Shown here: piece by piece, positions 18,395 to 26,888 of the stretch
Layout of the letters: the number at the start of each line of letters is the position of its first letter
Position numbering within the stretch: position 1 is the stretch's first letter
Source of the DNA: Prochlorococcus sp. AG-347-J20
GTDB lineage: Bacteria > Cyanobacteriota > Cyanobacteriia > PCC-6307 > Cyanobiaceae
Length of the DNA: 39,695 nt
Direction: 5' to 3'
Assembly: GCA_003281485.1 (NCBI GenBank)
Contig: QCBW01000013.1
Location: forward strand, 1-39,695
Notes under the pieces: generated by a model
The model's database searches: none
What the model saw: only the letters and a program-made list of their open reading frames with translations
What the model was told of the DNA's origin: nothing
Made by a program: the position numbers and the translations under genes

Positions 18395-19446
18395 TTTGTT
18401 TTTAATGGAAAAGGAGATGGATATGGATTACCTTGTGGACTTAATTTTTCAAAGATTGATTCCAAAGATTGATTTATTATATTTGCTTGTTTGGCTTCAT
18501 TCTTAGCTATTGTGTTCCTGATAAGAATTATTTCTTGATTTTTTTCTTTGAGAGTACATTCCTTGAGAAAAAGATTTAATTGAGAATTTTCTTTATAGGT
18601 TTTTAAATATGCAACAGGTGATTTTTCAAAAAATCTTTTTATAAATTCTTTTAAAACAGAATTGAATCTCTTATCCCAATATCTACTTATAGTTAAAGTA
18701 TAAATTTCTTCATTTTGATAATTAATATCTTTTAAAATTGTACATAAAACTGAATTTTCATATATTAGGGCACCACTCTTAGAGTTATTTCTTTTAAGAA
18801 TGTCGTCTTGATCAAAATCTAAAATATTTCTTATTAAGGGGGATTGATTTGATCTTATGAAATTAACTATTTTTAATATATTTTGTTTATTAATGTTTTG
18901 GAATTCATTAATTAATGCATGAGCATTGTTATTTTGATTTATAGATTTATTTAGATCAGAACCATCCCAAAGGATTATCTCTCCTAACGGTTGAAAGCCT
19001 AATTCTCTTGAGGTTGATATGAGGTCAACACTATTTATATCAGAATTAATTATCCAACTTGAAGTTTTGATATCTTTTATTGAGATAGATTTTTTTATCA
19101 ATCCTAAAGTTAATTGTTTATCTGTTAAGGAACAATTGTTGTTAATCAACTTGGGCTTAGATATTTTTAAGCAAGTCTCTTTTTTGTTTAAAGGAAAAAT
19201 ATTCAAATAACCAATAATTTCGTTTCCATATATAGCAATTATGCATTTATTTTTATTTTTTTTAAGATTATTTAAAAAAATTTTTAAATCATCGAAGGTA
19301 TTTATAATTGCCATCTTTAAAAACCAATTATTCAAATCCTTATTTTTAATATCTATTAAAAGATTAATGTGCCTTATGTGGAGTTCTTCAAAAGTTACTT
19401 CCATTCCTTTTTTAGATTGAAAAGAATAAGAGGTATCTTTTTTCAT
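18391..19446 (-). CDS. GNAT-like conserved hypothetical protein (351 aa)
   Basis: The N-terminal half looks like a distant GNAT acetyltransferase: [14 protein letters not shown], then [19 protein letters not shown], and [22 protein letters not shown] cut here to [15 protein letters not shown], where the acyl-CoA fold usually ends. The C-terminal half has a second, weaker repeat of that pattern. I cannot identify a clear acetyl-CoA loop (QxxGxG/A), so activity is unproven. The gene is AT- and Lys/Asn-rich like its neighbours. It overlaps ruvX by 4 bases and follows the CofE-like gene without a gap, so it is coupled to both. Confidence 0.65.
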   Translation of the reverse strand: MKKDTSYSFQSKKGMEVTFEELHIRHINLLIDIKNKDLNNWFLKMAIINTFDDLKIFLNNLKKNKNKCIIAIYGNEIIGYLNIFPLNKKETCLKISKPKLINNNCSLTDKQLTLGLIKKSISIKDIKTSSWIINSDINSVDLISTSRELGFQPLGEIILWDGSDLNKSINQNNNAHALINEFQNINKQNILKIVNFIRSNQSPLIRNILDFDQDDILKRNNSKSGALIYENSVLCTILKDINYQNEEIYTLTISRYWDKRFNSVLKEFIKRFFEKSPVAYLKTYKENSQLNLFLKECTLKEKNQEIILIRNTIAKNEAKQANIINQSLESIFEKLSPQGNPYPSPFPLKTK

Positions 19447-20610
19447 TTAATTTTTTTCTCTTATTAACACTATAGGTGTTTTTTCATCTCCGTTGCCAGC
19501 TGGATTAGATATTAGGTTTCTTTTGAGTATTTTATTCACTTTTTTATTTGAACAAGCTAAGACTTTCACCCCTCCAAGATCATTAACATCGACAACAGCA
19601 ACATGAATATTTAGATAGTTCGAGACCTCCTTACAAAATAAATCCGCATTGATAGGACCCATAACTATACTCTTGTCGTAAGGTGTAACTGTACCGCTTA
19701 TATCATCAATGAGGGATGATTCTGAACCAGTTAATCTATAAAACATACCTTTAATACCAACTAATTTGGAGAGAAATCCAACAAATAGTGCGAAGGTTAT
19801 TCTTGTGACTCCTATTCTATTTATTAATAATTGCATGCCGCAAGCTGTTGCGAGACTGCTTGTGGGGTGAAAAAAATAACATAAAGCTTTCGAAAATAAA
19901 CTATATTCTAAATTTTGAGGGGAAATATATCTATTTTGCATAATCGCTAGCGGACTCTCACCGATTGTTAAAATATCATTTTTTTCTACAATTCCTTTGC
20001 AATATTCGATCACAGTATTAACTGGGTTATCAAAGCAACCAAGTAAATCAGTTTTAATAGCAAAAGCTTTATATTTATTATTTATCTGAATTTCTATAAC
20101 ATCTTTCGGCCTTTGTTTTTGTCCATCTAAATTAATTAACAAACAATCCTTATTATTTGAAATACCAAAATGTCCATAGTTCTCCCAATAAACTTTTAAC
20201 CATAGATATTTTATTTTTTTTCTATTATTATTGCTAAATTTATATATGATTCTTACAAATAATTCTGAATTCGACTTGATAATTGTTGTTGGCCAGTAAT
20301 TATTTAAATTCTTAATTTTTTTATTTTCATATATATAAATATCTTCTTGATAATTAAAATTTTGGCAATATTCGTTACCTTTACTTTTAAAAAAATCTAA
20401 TTCAAAATTCATATTAGATACCATTGTCTCTTTGGTTTTACTTTTATTCGTTATTTTTAAATCAATAATTAATTCTTTTAAACCATCCTTTTTTTTGATT
20501 TTGTAATTTATAGGTTTCAGATTTAACTTTGATTTAGGTGAGTTTTTAATATATAAATCTGAAAGAATTAAAAAAATTAATAGAACTAAGAGGATATTTA
20601 TTAATATCAT
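19447..20610 (-). CDS. F420-0:gamma-glutamyl ligase-like (CofE-type) protein
   Basis: 387 residues: an N-terminal hydrophobic anchor (residues 1-20, ILINILLVLLIFLILSDLYI) and an AT-rich linker domain of about 150 residues. A CofE-like domain follows, marked by AIKTDLLGCFDN, ILTIGESPLAIMQNR, LTGSESSLIDDISGTVTPYD (in shorter blocks) and HVAVVDVNDLGG. CofE adds glutamate to coenzyme F420-0 in actinobacteria and archaea. Picocyanobacteria are not known to make F420, so the true acceptor is unknown. The next gene begins immediately after its end. Confidence 0.75.
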   Translation of the reverse strand: MILINILLVLLIFLILSDLYIKNSPKSKLNLKPINYKIKKKDGLKELIIDLKITNKSKTKETMVSNMNFELDFFKSKGNEYCQNFNYQEDIYIYENKKIKNLNNYWPTTIIKSNSELFVRIIYKFSNNNRKKIKYLWLKVYWENYGHFGISNNKDCLLINLDGQKQRPKDVIEIQINNKYKAFAIKTDLLGCFDNPVNTVIEYCKGIVEKNDILTIGESPLAIMQNRYISPQNLEYSLFSKALCYFFHPTSSLATACGMQLLINRIGVTRITFALFVGFLSKLVGIKGMFYRLTGSESSLIDDISGTVTPYDKSIVMGPINADLFCKEVSNYLNIHVAVVDVNDLGGVKVLACSNKKVNKILKRNLISNPAGNGDEKTPIVLIREKN

Positions 20611-20616
20611 TTTTTT

Positions 20617-21168
20617 TTAATTAATTTTTGTTGTAATTTTTTTTTCAGAAATGGTACTGTTGTATTCATTAAAACTTTCTACAGAAAATGTCGTATCTTC
20701 TATATTAATTCCTTTTAGATCTCCTATGACTTTGTTTAATTCATCGATATTAATCATTCCATTTTTATCAAATTTAACTTGACCATCACTATTTATAATA
20801 ATGGTTTGTGGAATTAATCCGTTCCAATAATAATTAGGTTCATTTCTAAGATCAGACTTTTCTTTATCCTGTAATTCATCAGTAGTTAGAGCAATGATAT
20901 CTATATTATTTCTCCATATCAAATCTAAACCAGATATTATCGGAGCCATAGCTTTACTATCTGAGCTATCGTCAAGATAAAAAAATAAAACTGCGACTCT
21001 TTTATTTTTTAATGATTCTTGAAGTGTTGTCTGGGGAGGAACTATAGCCCCATTACCTGCGTATATAGGAAAGATGTTGCCATCGTAACTATTAGAATCT
21101 CTAGAGGCATTTGCTTTATATGGACTTAAAAAAATTAATGCTATTAGGATCCATTGAATTATTTTCAT
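20617..21168 (-). CDS. Thioredoxin-fold lumenal or periplasmic protein without CxxC
   Basis: 183 residues with an N-terminal signal peptide (IIQWILIALIFLSPYKANA). The body has the order of a TlpA/thioredoxin fold: RVAVLFFYLDDSSDSKAMA at the usual active-site position, IIALTTDEL, and the cis-proline segment GLIPQTIIINSDGQ. The redox cysteines are absent, so it is not a disulfide reductase. Related cyanobacterial proteins have been described as thylakoid factors for photosystem I accumulation; I recall this only loosely. It is 6 bases upstream of the CofE-like gene. Confidence 0.7.
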   Translation of the reverse strand: MKIIQWILIALIFLSPYKANASRDSNSYDGNIFPIYAGNGAIVPPQTTLQESLKNKRVAVLFFYLDDSSDSKAMAPIISGLDLIWRNNIDIIALTTDELQDKEKSDLRNEPNYYWNGLIPQTIIINSDGQVKFDKNGMINIDELNKVIGDLKGINIEDTTFSVESFNEYNSTISEKKITTKIN

Positions 21169-21182
21169 TAAAGTTTAAAAAC

Positions 21183-22799
21183 TTACTTTGAACTTGATCT
21201 TCCTAATCCTTGAAGGATTCCTTTCCCAACTAAACCGATAGCTTTGCCCACGACCTTTGTAAGAAAAGTTACGAAAAGATTACCAATATATTTTACAGCA
21301 ACTTCTAATTGCGGAGCTACGGCATCTCTTATCTCAACTAACAATGTAACTTGTTTTTGTAGCCATTCTAGGTTCTCTAATTCTTTCTCCCTATTTTCAT
21401 TTTTAAAGTATCGGGTAAATTTTTTATCGATAATATCAATATATTCTCGTTTACTCTCATACAAGTAGATGGGCATATAAATATAGTCATGCCAGCGATT
21501 GTAATTATTAATATTATTTCTAAATCTTTCAAAATTTCTTGTCGATTGTAATTCAGGATTTATAAGTACAGTCCTTAATTCAGGCCAAGAAGAACAAATA
21601 TTAAATATTTCAGAAGCTAATAAATTACAGTTTCTTATTGTCCAATTTGAAATGATATTTTCAAGTATCAAAAACGATTCTGTTTCATATAGAGGGAGTA
21701 ATTTTCCATCATAGTCAAGAGCTTCATTTTTAATAATTGGCACAATAAACATTATTGATTCATGTGATTCTCTATCTATCTCTTCGCAACTTACTTCACT
21801 ATAAATAAAATCATTTATTGAAATAGATTCGCCTCCTTTTTTTAATCGAAAATAGCTGTCTGTGATATTTGAAATTGTATTAACTTTAAGTTCTTTTATA
21901 AGAGAATTTAGATCATCTTTAAAATCTCTCTCCTTATAGTTTTCCTTAATATTTTTTACTAAATTATCTAATTCATCTAACATTTTGCAAATTAGTCGTG
22001 AAATGAATTCTTTCTTTATACCAGAGAGAATTATTGATGAATTATTAAATTCAACCTGCAAGTTGGTTGAGCTATACCTTTCTTTAAGTCTATCTAAAAT
22101 TAAATTCCATATTTCTGTGGTGTTTTTATCTTTAATGAATACAGTGTTATTATTTTCAAGATTAATTTTATTTTCAGTGTAAACTGCCTCTGTATAAAGT
22201 TCTAGTGAATTTCCCCATAAGAAAATTAGAAAGGATTTTGCAGTAATAAGTTCTCTTAATCTTCCTTTTAAAATGAATTTATAAAATTCTGGTGTTGAAT
22301 CAGAGTTGATATATTTGAATATATAATTAATTTCAGAATCTATTTGTTTTAGACCTGAAGTTAAAATTTTTTGACTAAAAGAGAGAGGTTTTTTTTGGTT
22401 TAATTGAACTCGGGAATTATTTTCAATATCAAATACCCTTCCTCCATTCAAAATGGTATCAATAGATTCAAGAACTTTTTCTGCCCTGGGATTCAAAAGA
22501 AAACCTTCAGCATTTAACGATGGAGTGGTATTTTCTTCATAAACAAGTTCGCCAGAGAGAATTATAAGAAACTTTGAATCAACATATCTTTCTCTTAATT
22601 TCAATAATTCTAACCTTATAAGATCTTCTGATTGGAAATTAAGAACATTCCATATAACTAAATCAGGAGTTTTATCACCTGTTCCATTATTAAAATTGAT
22701 GTCTAAATTTTGGTCTAGTGATGTTAACTTAAGCGATAAAGATTCTGCTATTAAGCTTGGAGCAATAATCAAGATCGATTTTTTTGAAATTAATTCCAA
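21183..22799 (-). CDS. DUF3685 (Ycf55-like) protein with receiver-like N-terminus
   Basis: 538 residues. The first 120 resemble a response-regulator receiver (KSILIIAPSLIAESLSLKL, then PDLVIWNV and KFLIILSGE) but lack a clear phosphoacceptor pattern. The long rest is the DUF3685 region shared by cyanobacteria and red-algal plastids (Ycf55), ending with a hydrophobic stretch near residues 495-530 (AVKYIGNLFVTFLTKVVGKA). Function is unknown. It begins the minus-strand run that continues through leuB. The 79-base gap to hisA holds no recognised element. Confidence 0.78.
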   Translation of the reverse strand: MELISKKSILIIAPSLIAESLSLKLTSLDQNLDINFNNGTGDKTPDLVIWNVLNFQSEDLIRLELLKLRERYVDSKFLIILSGELVYEENTTPSLNAEGFLLNPRAEKVLESIDTILNGGRVFDIENNSRVQLNQKKPLSFSQKILTSGLKQIDSEINYIFKYINSDSTPEFYKFILKGRLRELITAKSFLIFLWGNSLELYTEAVYTENKINLENNNTVFIKDKNTTEIWNLILDRLKERYSSTNLQVEFNNSSIILSGIKKEFISRLICKMLDELDNLVKNIKENYKERDFKDDLNSLIKELKVNTISNITDSYFRLKKGGESISINDFIYSEVSCEEIDRESHESIMFIVPIIKNEALDYDGKLLPLYETESFLILENIISNWTIRNCNLLASEIFNICSSWPELRTVLINPELQSTRNFERFRNNINNYNRWHDYIYMPIYLYESKREYIDIIDKKFTRYFKNENREKELENLEWLQKQVTLLVEIRDAVAPQLEVAVKYIGNLFVTFLTKVVGKAIGLVGKGILQGLGRSSSK

Positions 22800-22878
22800 G
22801 ACTAGATTTCTTATCTCTTATACAAAATTAACTAACAATTACAGTAAACACCAGCCTTAAATCAATTTTTATACTCTT

Positions 22879-23646
22879 TTAAGCGTAGTAATTTCTATTT
22901 AAATCAAAGTCATTTAATCTCTTTGATGACAATACATTATTTGCTTCGTTTATCGTGAATTTATTTTCATATAGAGCTTTACCTACAATTACTCCAAAGA
23001 GTCCAGAATTTTCAAATTTTACTAACGATAATAAATCAGAAATTGAACCAACACCTCCTGAGGCTATTACTGGAATATCTGTAATTTCAAGTATGCTTTT
23101 TATGAATTCTTCATTTGTCCCTTCTAACGTCCCATCAGTATTTATATCCGTAACAATAAAACTAGCAATTTTAAATGAAGAAAACTCCTTTACTAGGTCT
23201 GCAGCAAAAATATTAGATTGCTCAAGCCAACCCCTTGTACTAACTTTTCCATCTTTTGCATCTATCCCAACAATTATCCTTCCAGGAAATTTATTTGATA
23301 AGTCCTTAACTAGCTCTTTATTTTCTATTGCAGAGGTTCCCATGATAACTTTCTCAATACCATATGAAAATAATTGTTCTATCCTTTCTTGAGACCTTAT
23401 CCCCCCACCTATTTGAATAGGGATGTTAACTGTTTTTGCTATCTTTTTTATTGATTTATCGTTTGTTGGGGATCCTGTTTTTGCAGCATCCAAATCAACT
23501 ATATGTATATATTTTGCCCCTTCGCTTTCCCAAAATTTAGCTTGCTCATGAGGCTCTTTGGTGAAGTCTTTTCTTTTATTAAAGTCGCCTTTAAAAAGCC
23601 TTACACACTTACCATTCATTAAATCAATTGCTGGTATTAGGTCCAT
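22879..23646 (-). CDS. hisA: Phosphoribosylformimino-5-aminoimidazole carboxamide ribotide isomerase
   Basis: Amadori isomerase of histidine synthesis with a (beta/alpha)8 barrel built from two halves. IPAIDLMNGKCVRLFKGDF is at the start with the catalytic Asp8, followed by HIVDLDAAKTG, QIGGGIRS and VGIDAKDGKVSTRGW. The second-half phosphate motif is ASGGVGS. At 255 residues the length is normal. It starts 92 bases from the divergent CSP41-like gene. Confidence 0.96.
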   Translation of the reverse strand: MDLIPAIDLMNGKCVRLFKGDFNKRKDFTKEPHEQAKFWESEGAKYIHIVDLDAAKTGSPTNDKSIKKIAKTVNIPIQIGGGIRSQERIEQLFSYGIEKVIMGTSAIENKELVKDLSNKFPGRIIVGIDAKDGKVSTRGWLEQSNIFAADLVKEFSSFKIASFIVTDINTDGTLEGTNEEFIKSILEITDIPVIASGGVGSISDLLSLVKFENSGLFGVIVGKALYENKFTINEANNVLSSKRLNDFDLNRNYYA

Positions 23647-23738
23647 AGAATCATCCTTTTCATTAATTACTTATTAGTAGTACTATTCAATATGTAATTC
23701 TATTTAAGATTACTACTTCAGTTAAATATTTTTTGAAT

Positions 23739-24659
23739 ATGAAAATTCTTGTAATGGGTGGCACTAGATTTGTTGGCAAGTCTTTGGTCGCAAAGTTATT
23801 AAGTAAAGATTATAGTATTGATATTTTCACAAGAGGTAATAAAAGTAATCCTGAAAAAACAAATTTAATTAAGGGTGATAGAAATAATTCAGAAGATATC
23901 GTCAAGCTAAGAAATAAAAAGTATGATGTTATTTATGATATTTCTGGGCGAGAGTTAGAACAAACCAAACTTCTTATAGAAAATTTAGACAACTCTTTTC
24001 AGAGATATATATATGTCAGCTCTGCAGGTGTTTATAAAGATAATCATGAACTACCCTTATCCGAAGTTGATCCAATTGATCCAGATAGTAGGCACAAAGG
24101 AAAGTTTGAGACAGAAAATTGGTTAAAAAACCAAAAAATTCCTTTTACAAGTTTTAGACCTACTTATATTTATGGACCAGGAAATTATAATAAAATTGAA
24201 AATTGGTTTTTTGAAAGGTTATTTACTAAAAAAGCTTCCCCAATCCCTGGTGACGGGTCTTTAATTACTCAGCTAGGCCATGTTTCTGATCTAACTGATG
24301 TAATGATTAGGTGCATAAATTTTGAAAATTCCAAAAATAATATTTACAACTGTTCAGGTGAAAAAGGCGTCACAATAAAGGGTTTAATTTATTTCTGTGC
24401 GGATGTTCTTGGATTAAACCAAAATGAGATTTCTTTAAGAACGTTTGATTATCAAAAATTAGATCCCAAATCTCGAAAGGGATTTCCAATTAGATTAAAT
24501 CATTATCAGACTGATATCTCTAAGATAAAACGTGATTTAGAATGGGTGCCAACTTTTGATTTACTTAATGGTTTAAGGGATAGTTTTATGAAAGATTTTA
24601 ATAATAAAAAGAGTGTAGAGTTTGATGAAAATTCAGATAAAATTCTTTTTAATTCGTAA
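23739..24659 (+). CDS. CSP41-like NAD-dependent epimerase/dehydratase (mRNA-binding family)
   Basis: 306 residues with a glycine-rich Rossmann start (KILVMGGTRFVGKSLVAKLL). IYVSSAGVYKD occupies the position of the catalytic Ser/Tyr region, and SFRPTYIYGPGNY and the substrate segment GHVSDLTDVMIRC follow. The sequence is of the plastid CSP41 (chloroplast stem-loop-binding) class, whose members bind RNA and have lost typical sugar-epimerase activity. I chose the ATG at 23739; an in-frame TTG lies 6 bases upstream. The 3' end overlaps convergent pgsA by 27 bases. Confidence 0.83.
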   Translation: MKILVMGGTRFVGKSLVAKLLSKDYSIDIFTRGNKSNPEKTNLIKGDRNNSEDIVKLRNKKYDVIYDISGRELEQTKLLIENLDNSFQRYIYVSSAGVYKDNHELPLSEVDPIDPDSRHKGKFETENWLKNQKIPFTSFRPTYIYGPGNYNKIENWFFERLFTKKASPIPGDGSLITQLGHVSDLTDVMIRCINFENSKNNIYNCSGEKGVTIKGLIYFCADVLGLNQNEISLRTFDYQKLDPKSRKGFPIRLNHYQTDISKIKRDLEWVPTFDLLNGLRDSFMKDFNNKKSVEFDENSDKILFNS

Positions 24660-25172
24660 GTAGCCTAATAAAGTCACAAAAGTCAAGATGAATCCTAACC
24701 AATAAAAAATTAAGGCCAAATTATTCAATAAGCTAATTTTTAATGGTGTAAAGAAGGTAATTACTGAAATAAAAAAGAAAAATGTCTTATATTTACCTAA
24801 CAAAGATGCTGGTAAACCGTCTTTTGTAGAGTTCCTTAGGCTAGAGATAATTAATTCTCTAAATAAAATTAATGACAAAGACCAGAAGGGTATAAAATTA
24901 TTTTTACAAAGGTAGGTTAAAGGAATTAAATAGAAAACTTTATCGCTTAGAGGATCAAGGATGGCTCCTAATCTGGTTTTAAGATTAAATTTCCTTGCAA
25001 TGAACCCGTCAAAATAATCAGTTAAACATCCAATAATAATTATTATAAAGACATAAAAAGGGCTGTTAATTTCTAAAAAAAGTATTAATGGAAAAATAAG
25101 GAAAAGGCGAGATATCGACAATAAGTTGGGAATATTTAATGCCAAATTTTTAAAATTTTTTCTTAATAACAA
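24633..25172 (-). CDS. pgsA: CDP-diacylglycerol-glycerol-3-phosphate 3-phosphatidyltransferase
   Basis: Integral membrane enzyme that makes phosphatidylglycerophosphate from CDP-diacylglycerol. The CDP-alcohol phosphotransferase motif D(x)2DG(x)2AR(x)8G(x)3D(x)3D is complete: DYFDGFIARKFN, then GAILDPLSD. Hydrophobic segments alternate through the 179 residues. Phosphatidylglycerol is essential for photosystems. A YqeG-type phosphatase, a candidate for the next step, lies at 16867-17361. It overlaps the convergent CSP41-like gene by 27 bases. Confidence 0.93.
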   Translation of the reverse strand: MLLRKNFKNLALNIPNLLSISRLFLIFPLILFLEINSPFYVFIIIIIGCLTDYFDGFIARKFNLKTRLGAILDPLSDKVFYLIPLTYLCKNNFIPFWSLSLILFRELIISSLRNSTKDGLPASLLGKYKTFFFFISVITFFTPLKISLLNNLALIFYWLGFILTFVTLLGYLRIKKNFI

Positions 25173-25357
25173 ATCAGATTTTGTATATAAAAAATATATT
25201 ACACTCTCAACCAGCTTAAATTTTAAGTAAAAATTTTAAATGGTTTTTTAATGCTTGATTTTAAAATTTAATTTAAATCTGAATCCTAAAGTTTATAAAC
25301 TCAACTTCTCTTTATGAATGATGATGTTTTATATTACAAAATTATTACTTATATCTA

Positions 25358-25969
25358 ATGCAGCCACATAGCCTAAAGCTATCTCCAGAATCTGATTTAA
25401 TAAATTCAATTAAAGAATATTCTTTATCGAATAATTTATACGGGTATGTTTCTGGAGTGGTTGGTAATCTTAGAACAGTTTGTATTCAGTGCCCAGGAAA
25501 TCAAGAGATAAACAAATTCGAGGGAAATCTAGAGATAGTTTCTTTAAATGGACATTTTAATAAAGGTGATGTTCATTTACATTTGAGTTTTGCAGATGAG
25601 GGATGTAATGTCTTCGGGGGGCATCTTGAGGAGGGATGTATTGTAAAAAAAGGTACTGATATATTATTACTATCTTTTGAACAAAAAATTATTAATATCT
25701 CAAGTAATGATTTATTAAAAAATGCATCACGTGTAAAAGCATATATTTTAAAGGATTGTCCTTGGTCTAAAAGAGCAATTAGGTTGCTTAATTCTTTATC
25801 TATCCCTCATGAAGTTACTTTAATAGACAATGATGAGAGCTTTCAAAAAATAATGGCTCAAAGTAGCCATAATACTTTTCCTCAAATATTTTTGGATAAT
25901 AAATTTTTTGGAGGATATGATGAACTTTCAGAACAAGCAAAATTGGATAAGTTAATTTCATTTAAGTAA
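25358..25969 (+). CDS. PPC/DUF296 domain fused to a CxxS glutaredoxin domain
   Basis: 203 residues with two domains. Residues 1-120 are a PPC (DUF296) domain with metal-binding-type histidines H73, H75 and H89 in DVHLHLSFAD and VFGGHLEEGC. Residues 126-203 are a glutaredoxin: AYILKDCPWSKRAIRLL with the active site C134-P-W-S137, TFPQIFLDNKFFGGYDEL with the cis-Pro and GG-D motifs. The second cysteine is replaced by serine, so only monothiol chemistry or Fe-S/GSH binding is possible. PPC domains bind DNA in plants, but bacterial roles are unclear. It is preceded by a 185-base gap with no gene and ends 10 bases from a convergent gene. Confidence 0.85.
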   Translation: MQPHSLKLSPESDLINSIKEYSLSNNLYGYVSGVVGNLRTVCIQCPGNQEINKFEGNLEIVSLNGHFNKGDVHLHLSFADEGCNVFGGHLEEGCIVKKGTDILLLSFEQKIINISSNDLLKNASRVKAYILKDCPWSKRAIRLLNSLSIPHEVTLIDNDESFQKIMAQSSHNTFPQIFLDNKFFGGYDELSEQAKLDKLISFK

Positions 25970-25979
25970 TCTAAATTTT

Positions 25980-26168
25980 TTAACTATCACGATTAGTAAG
26001 CTTTTCCGCAACTAATTCTTCCTCTAACTGCTTTATTAATCTTGATACAAGACTTTGAAATTCTGGTTGACAGCCTTTAAAGGCAGCTTTATGTCTTATT
26101 GGCTCATTTCTAGTTCTTAAATCAGTAAGCATTAATTGTAATGCGTCAATTTTGGGATTTATTTTCAT
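25980..26168 (-). CDS. Small conserved hypothetical protein (62 aa)
   Basis: A short soluble, mainly helical protein with PKIDALQLMLTDLRTRNEPI near the start and SLVSRLIKQLEEELVAEKL at the end. I recognise it as a picocyanobacterial conserved small protein; no function is known to me. It lies 26 bases downstream of the NAD(P)-binding protein gene on the same strand. Confidence 0.7.
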   Translation of the reverse strand: MKINPKIDALQLMLTDLRTRNEPIRHKAAFKGCQPEFQSLVSRLIKQLEEELVAEKLTNRDS

Positions 26169-26194
26169 AGTTTTAATTTATATATTTACATCTT

Positions 26195-26854
26195 TTAAAT
26201 CATTTGCATAGCTTTTTTAAAAGATATCTTTTTATTATCATTCGAACTTGTAACTTCTATTAATTTATTTATGGATTCTTTGTTTTTTAAAGAATCTATA
26301 CAACATTGCGCAACTAATCTTCTTGGGATTGATCCACTAATTTGAGTATCCTCCTTTGAATAATTTATGTTTTCTGATTTAATATCTTCATTTTCCTTTA
26401 ATCCTCCAGGTCTGATAATAGTCCATTCGAGATTTGAATTTCGTAGAAAGTTTTCACCTAATTTCTTCCAAATAAGAATTAAACCAAATAAGTTTAATGG
26501 GTGAAATAATTTACCAGTACAAAGGGAACTAACTAAAATAACTCTTTTAATACCAACTCTTTTGCAACTCTCTAGTTGCCTGTATACACCCAATGCATCA
26601 ACCTTTGCAGGACCAGTTAAATCAAATGATGCTCTCGCTCCAGTCGCAATTATCAAAGCATCAATATCTTTTAAAGCTGTATCAAGTTCTCCTTTTTTGT
26701 CTAGTGAAACCCTAATTGTTTCTAAACTCTTTAGTCCTGCTGGGACTTTTGAATTCTTTCTGATGATTTGCTTTACTTTATATCCTTTTTTAACTGCTTC
26801 TTCGGAAATTCTGTAACCTGTTTTCCCCGATGCACCAGTAATTGCTATTTTCAT
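26195..26854 (-). CDS. NAD(P)-binding SDR-like protein (atypical, YwnB/Ycf39-like)
   Basis: 219 residues with the Rossmann start KIAITGASGKTGYRISEEA. The conserved DALIIATGARASFD and RVILVSSLCTG follow, with WTIIRPGGLKEN near residue 148. This is the atypical short-chain dehydrogenase group that includes NAD(P)H-binding flavin-reductase-like and Ycf39-like proteins. It lacks the classical YxxxK pair, so a redox reaction is uncertain. The substrate is unknown. Confidence 0.82.
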   Translation of the reverse strand: MKIAITGASGKTGYRISEEAVKKGYKVKQIIRKNSKVPAGLKSLETIRVSLDKKGELDTALKDIDALIIATGARASFDLTGPAKVDALGVYRQLESCKRVGIKRVILVSSLCTGKLFHPLNLFGLILIWKKLGENFLRNSNLEWTIIRPGGLKENEDIKSENINYSKEDTQISGSIPRRLVAQCCIDSLKNKESINKLIEVTSSNDNKKISFKKAMQMI

Positions 26855-26888
26855 GATTAAAAACTAATTTAAATATTATATAAATTTC

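Noticed and set aside
22955..23392. Plus-strand frame of 145 codons opposite hisA
   Set aside because: Entirely antisense to a gene with all HisA motifs; long antisense frames are common over such genes.
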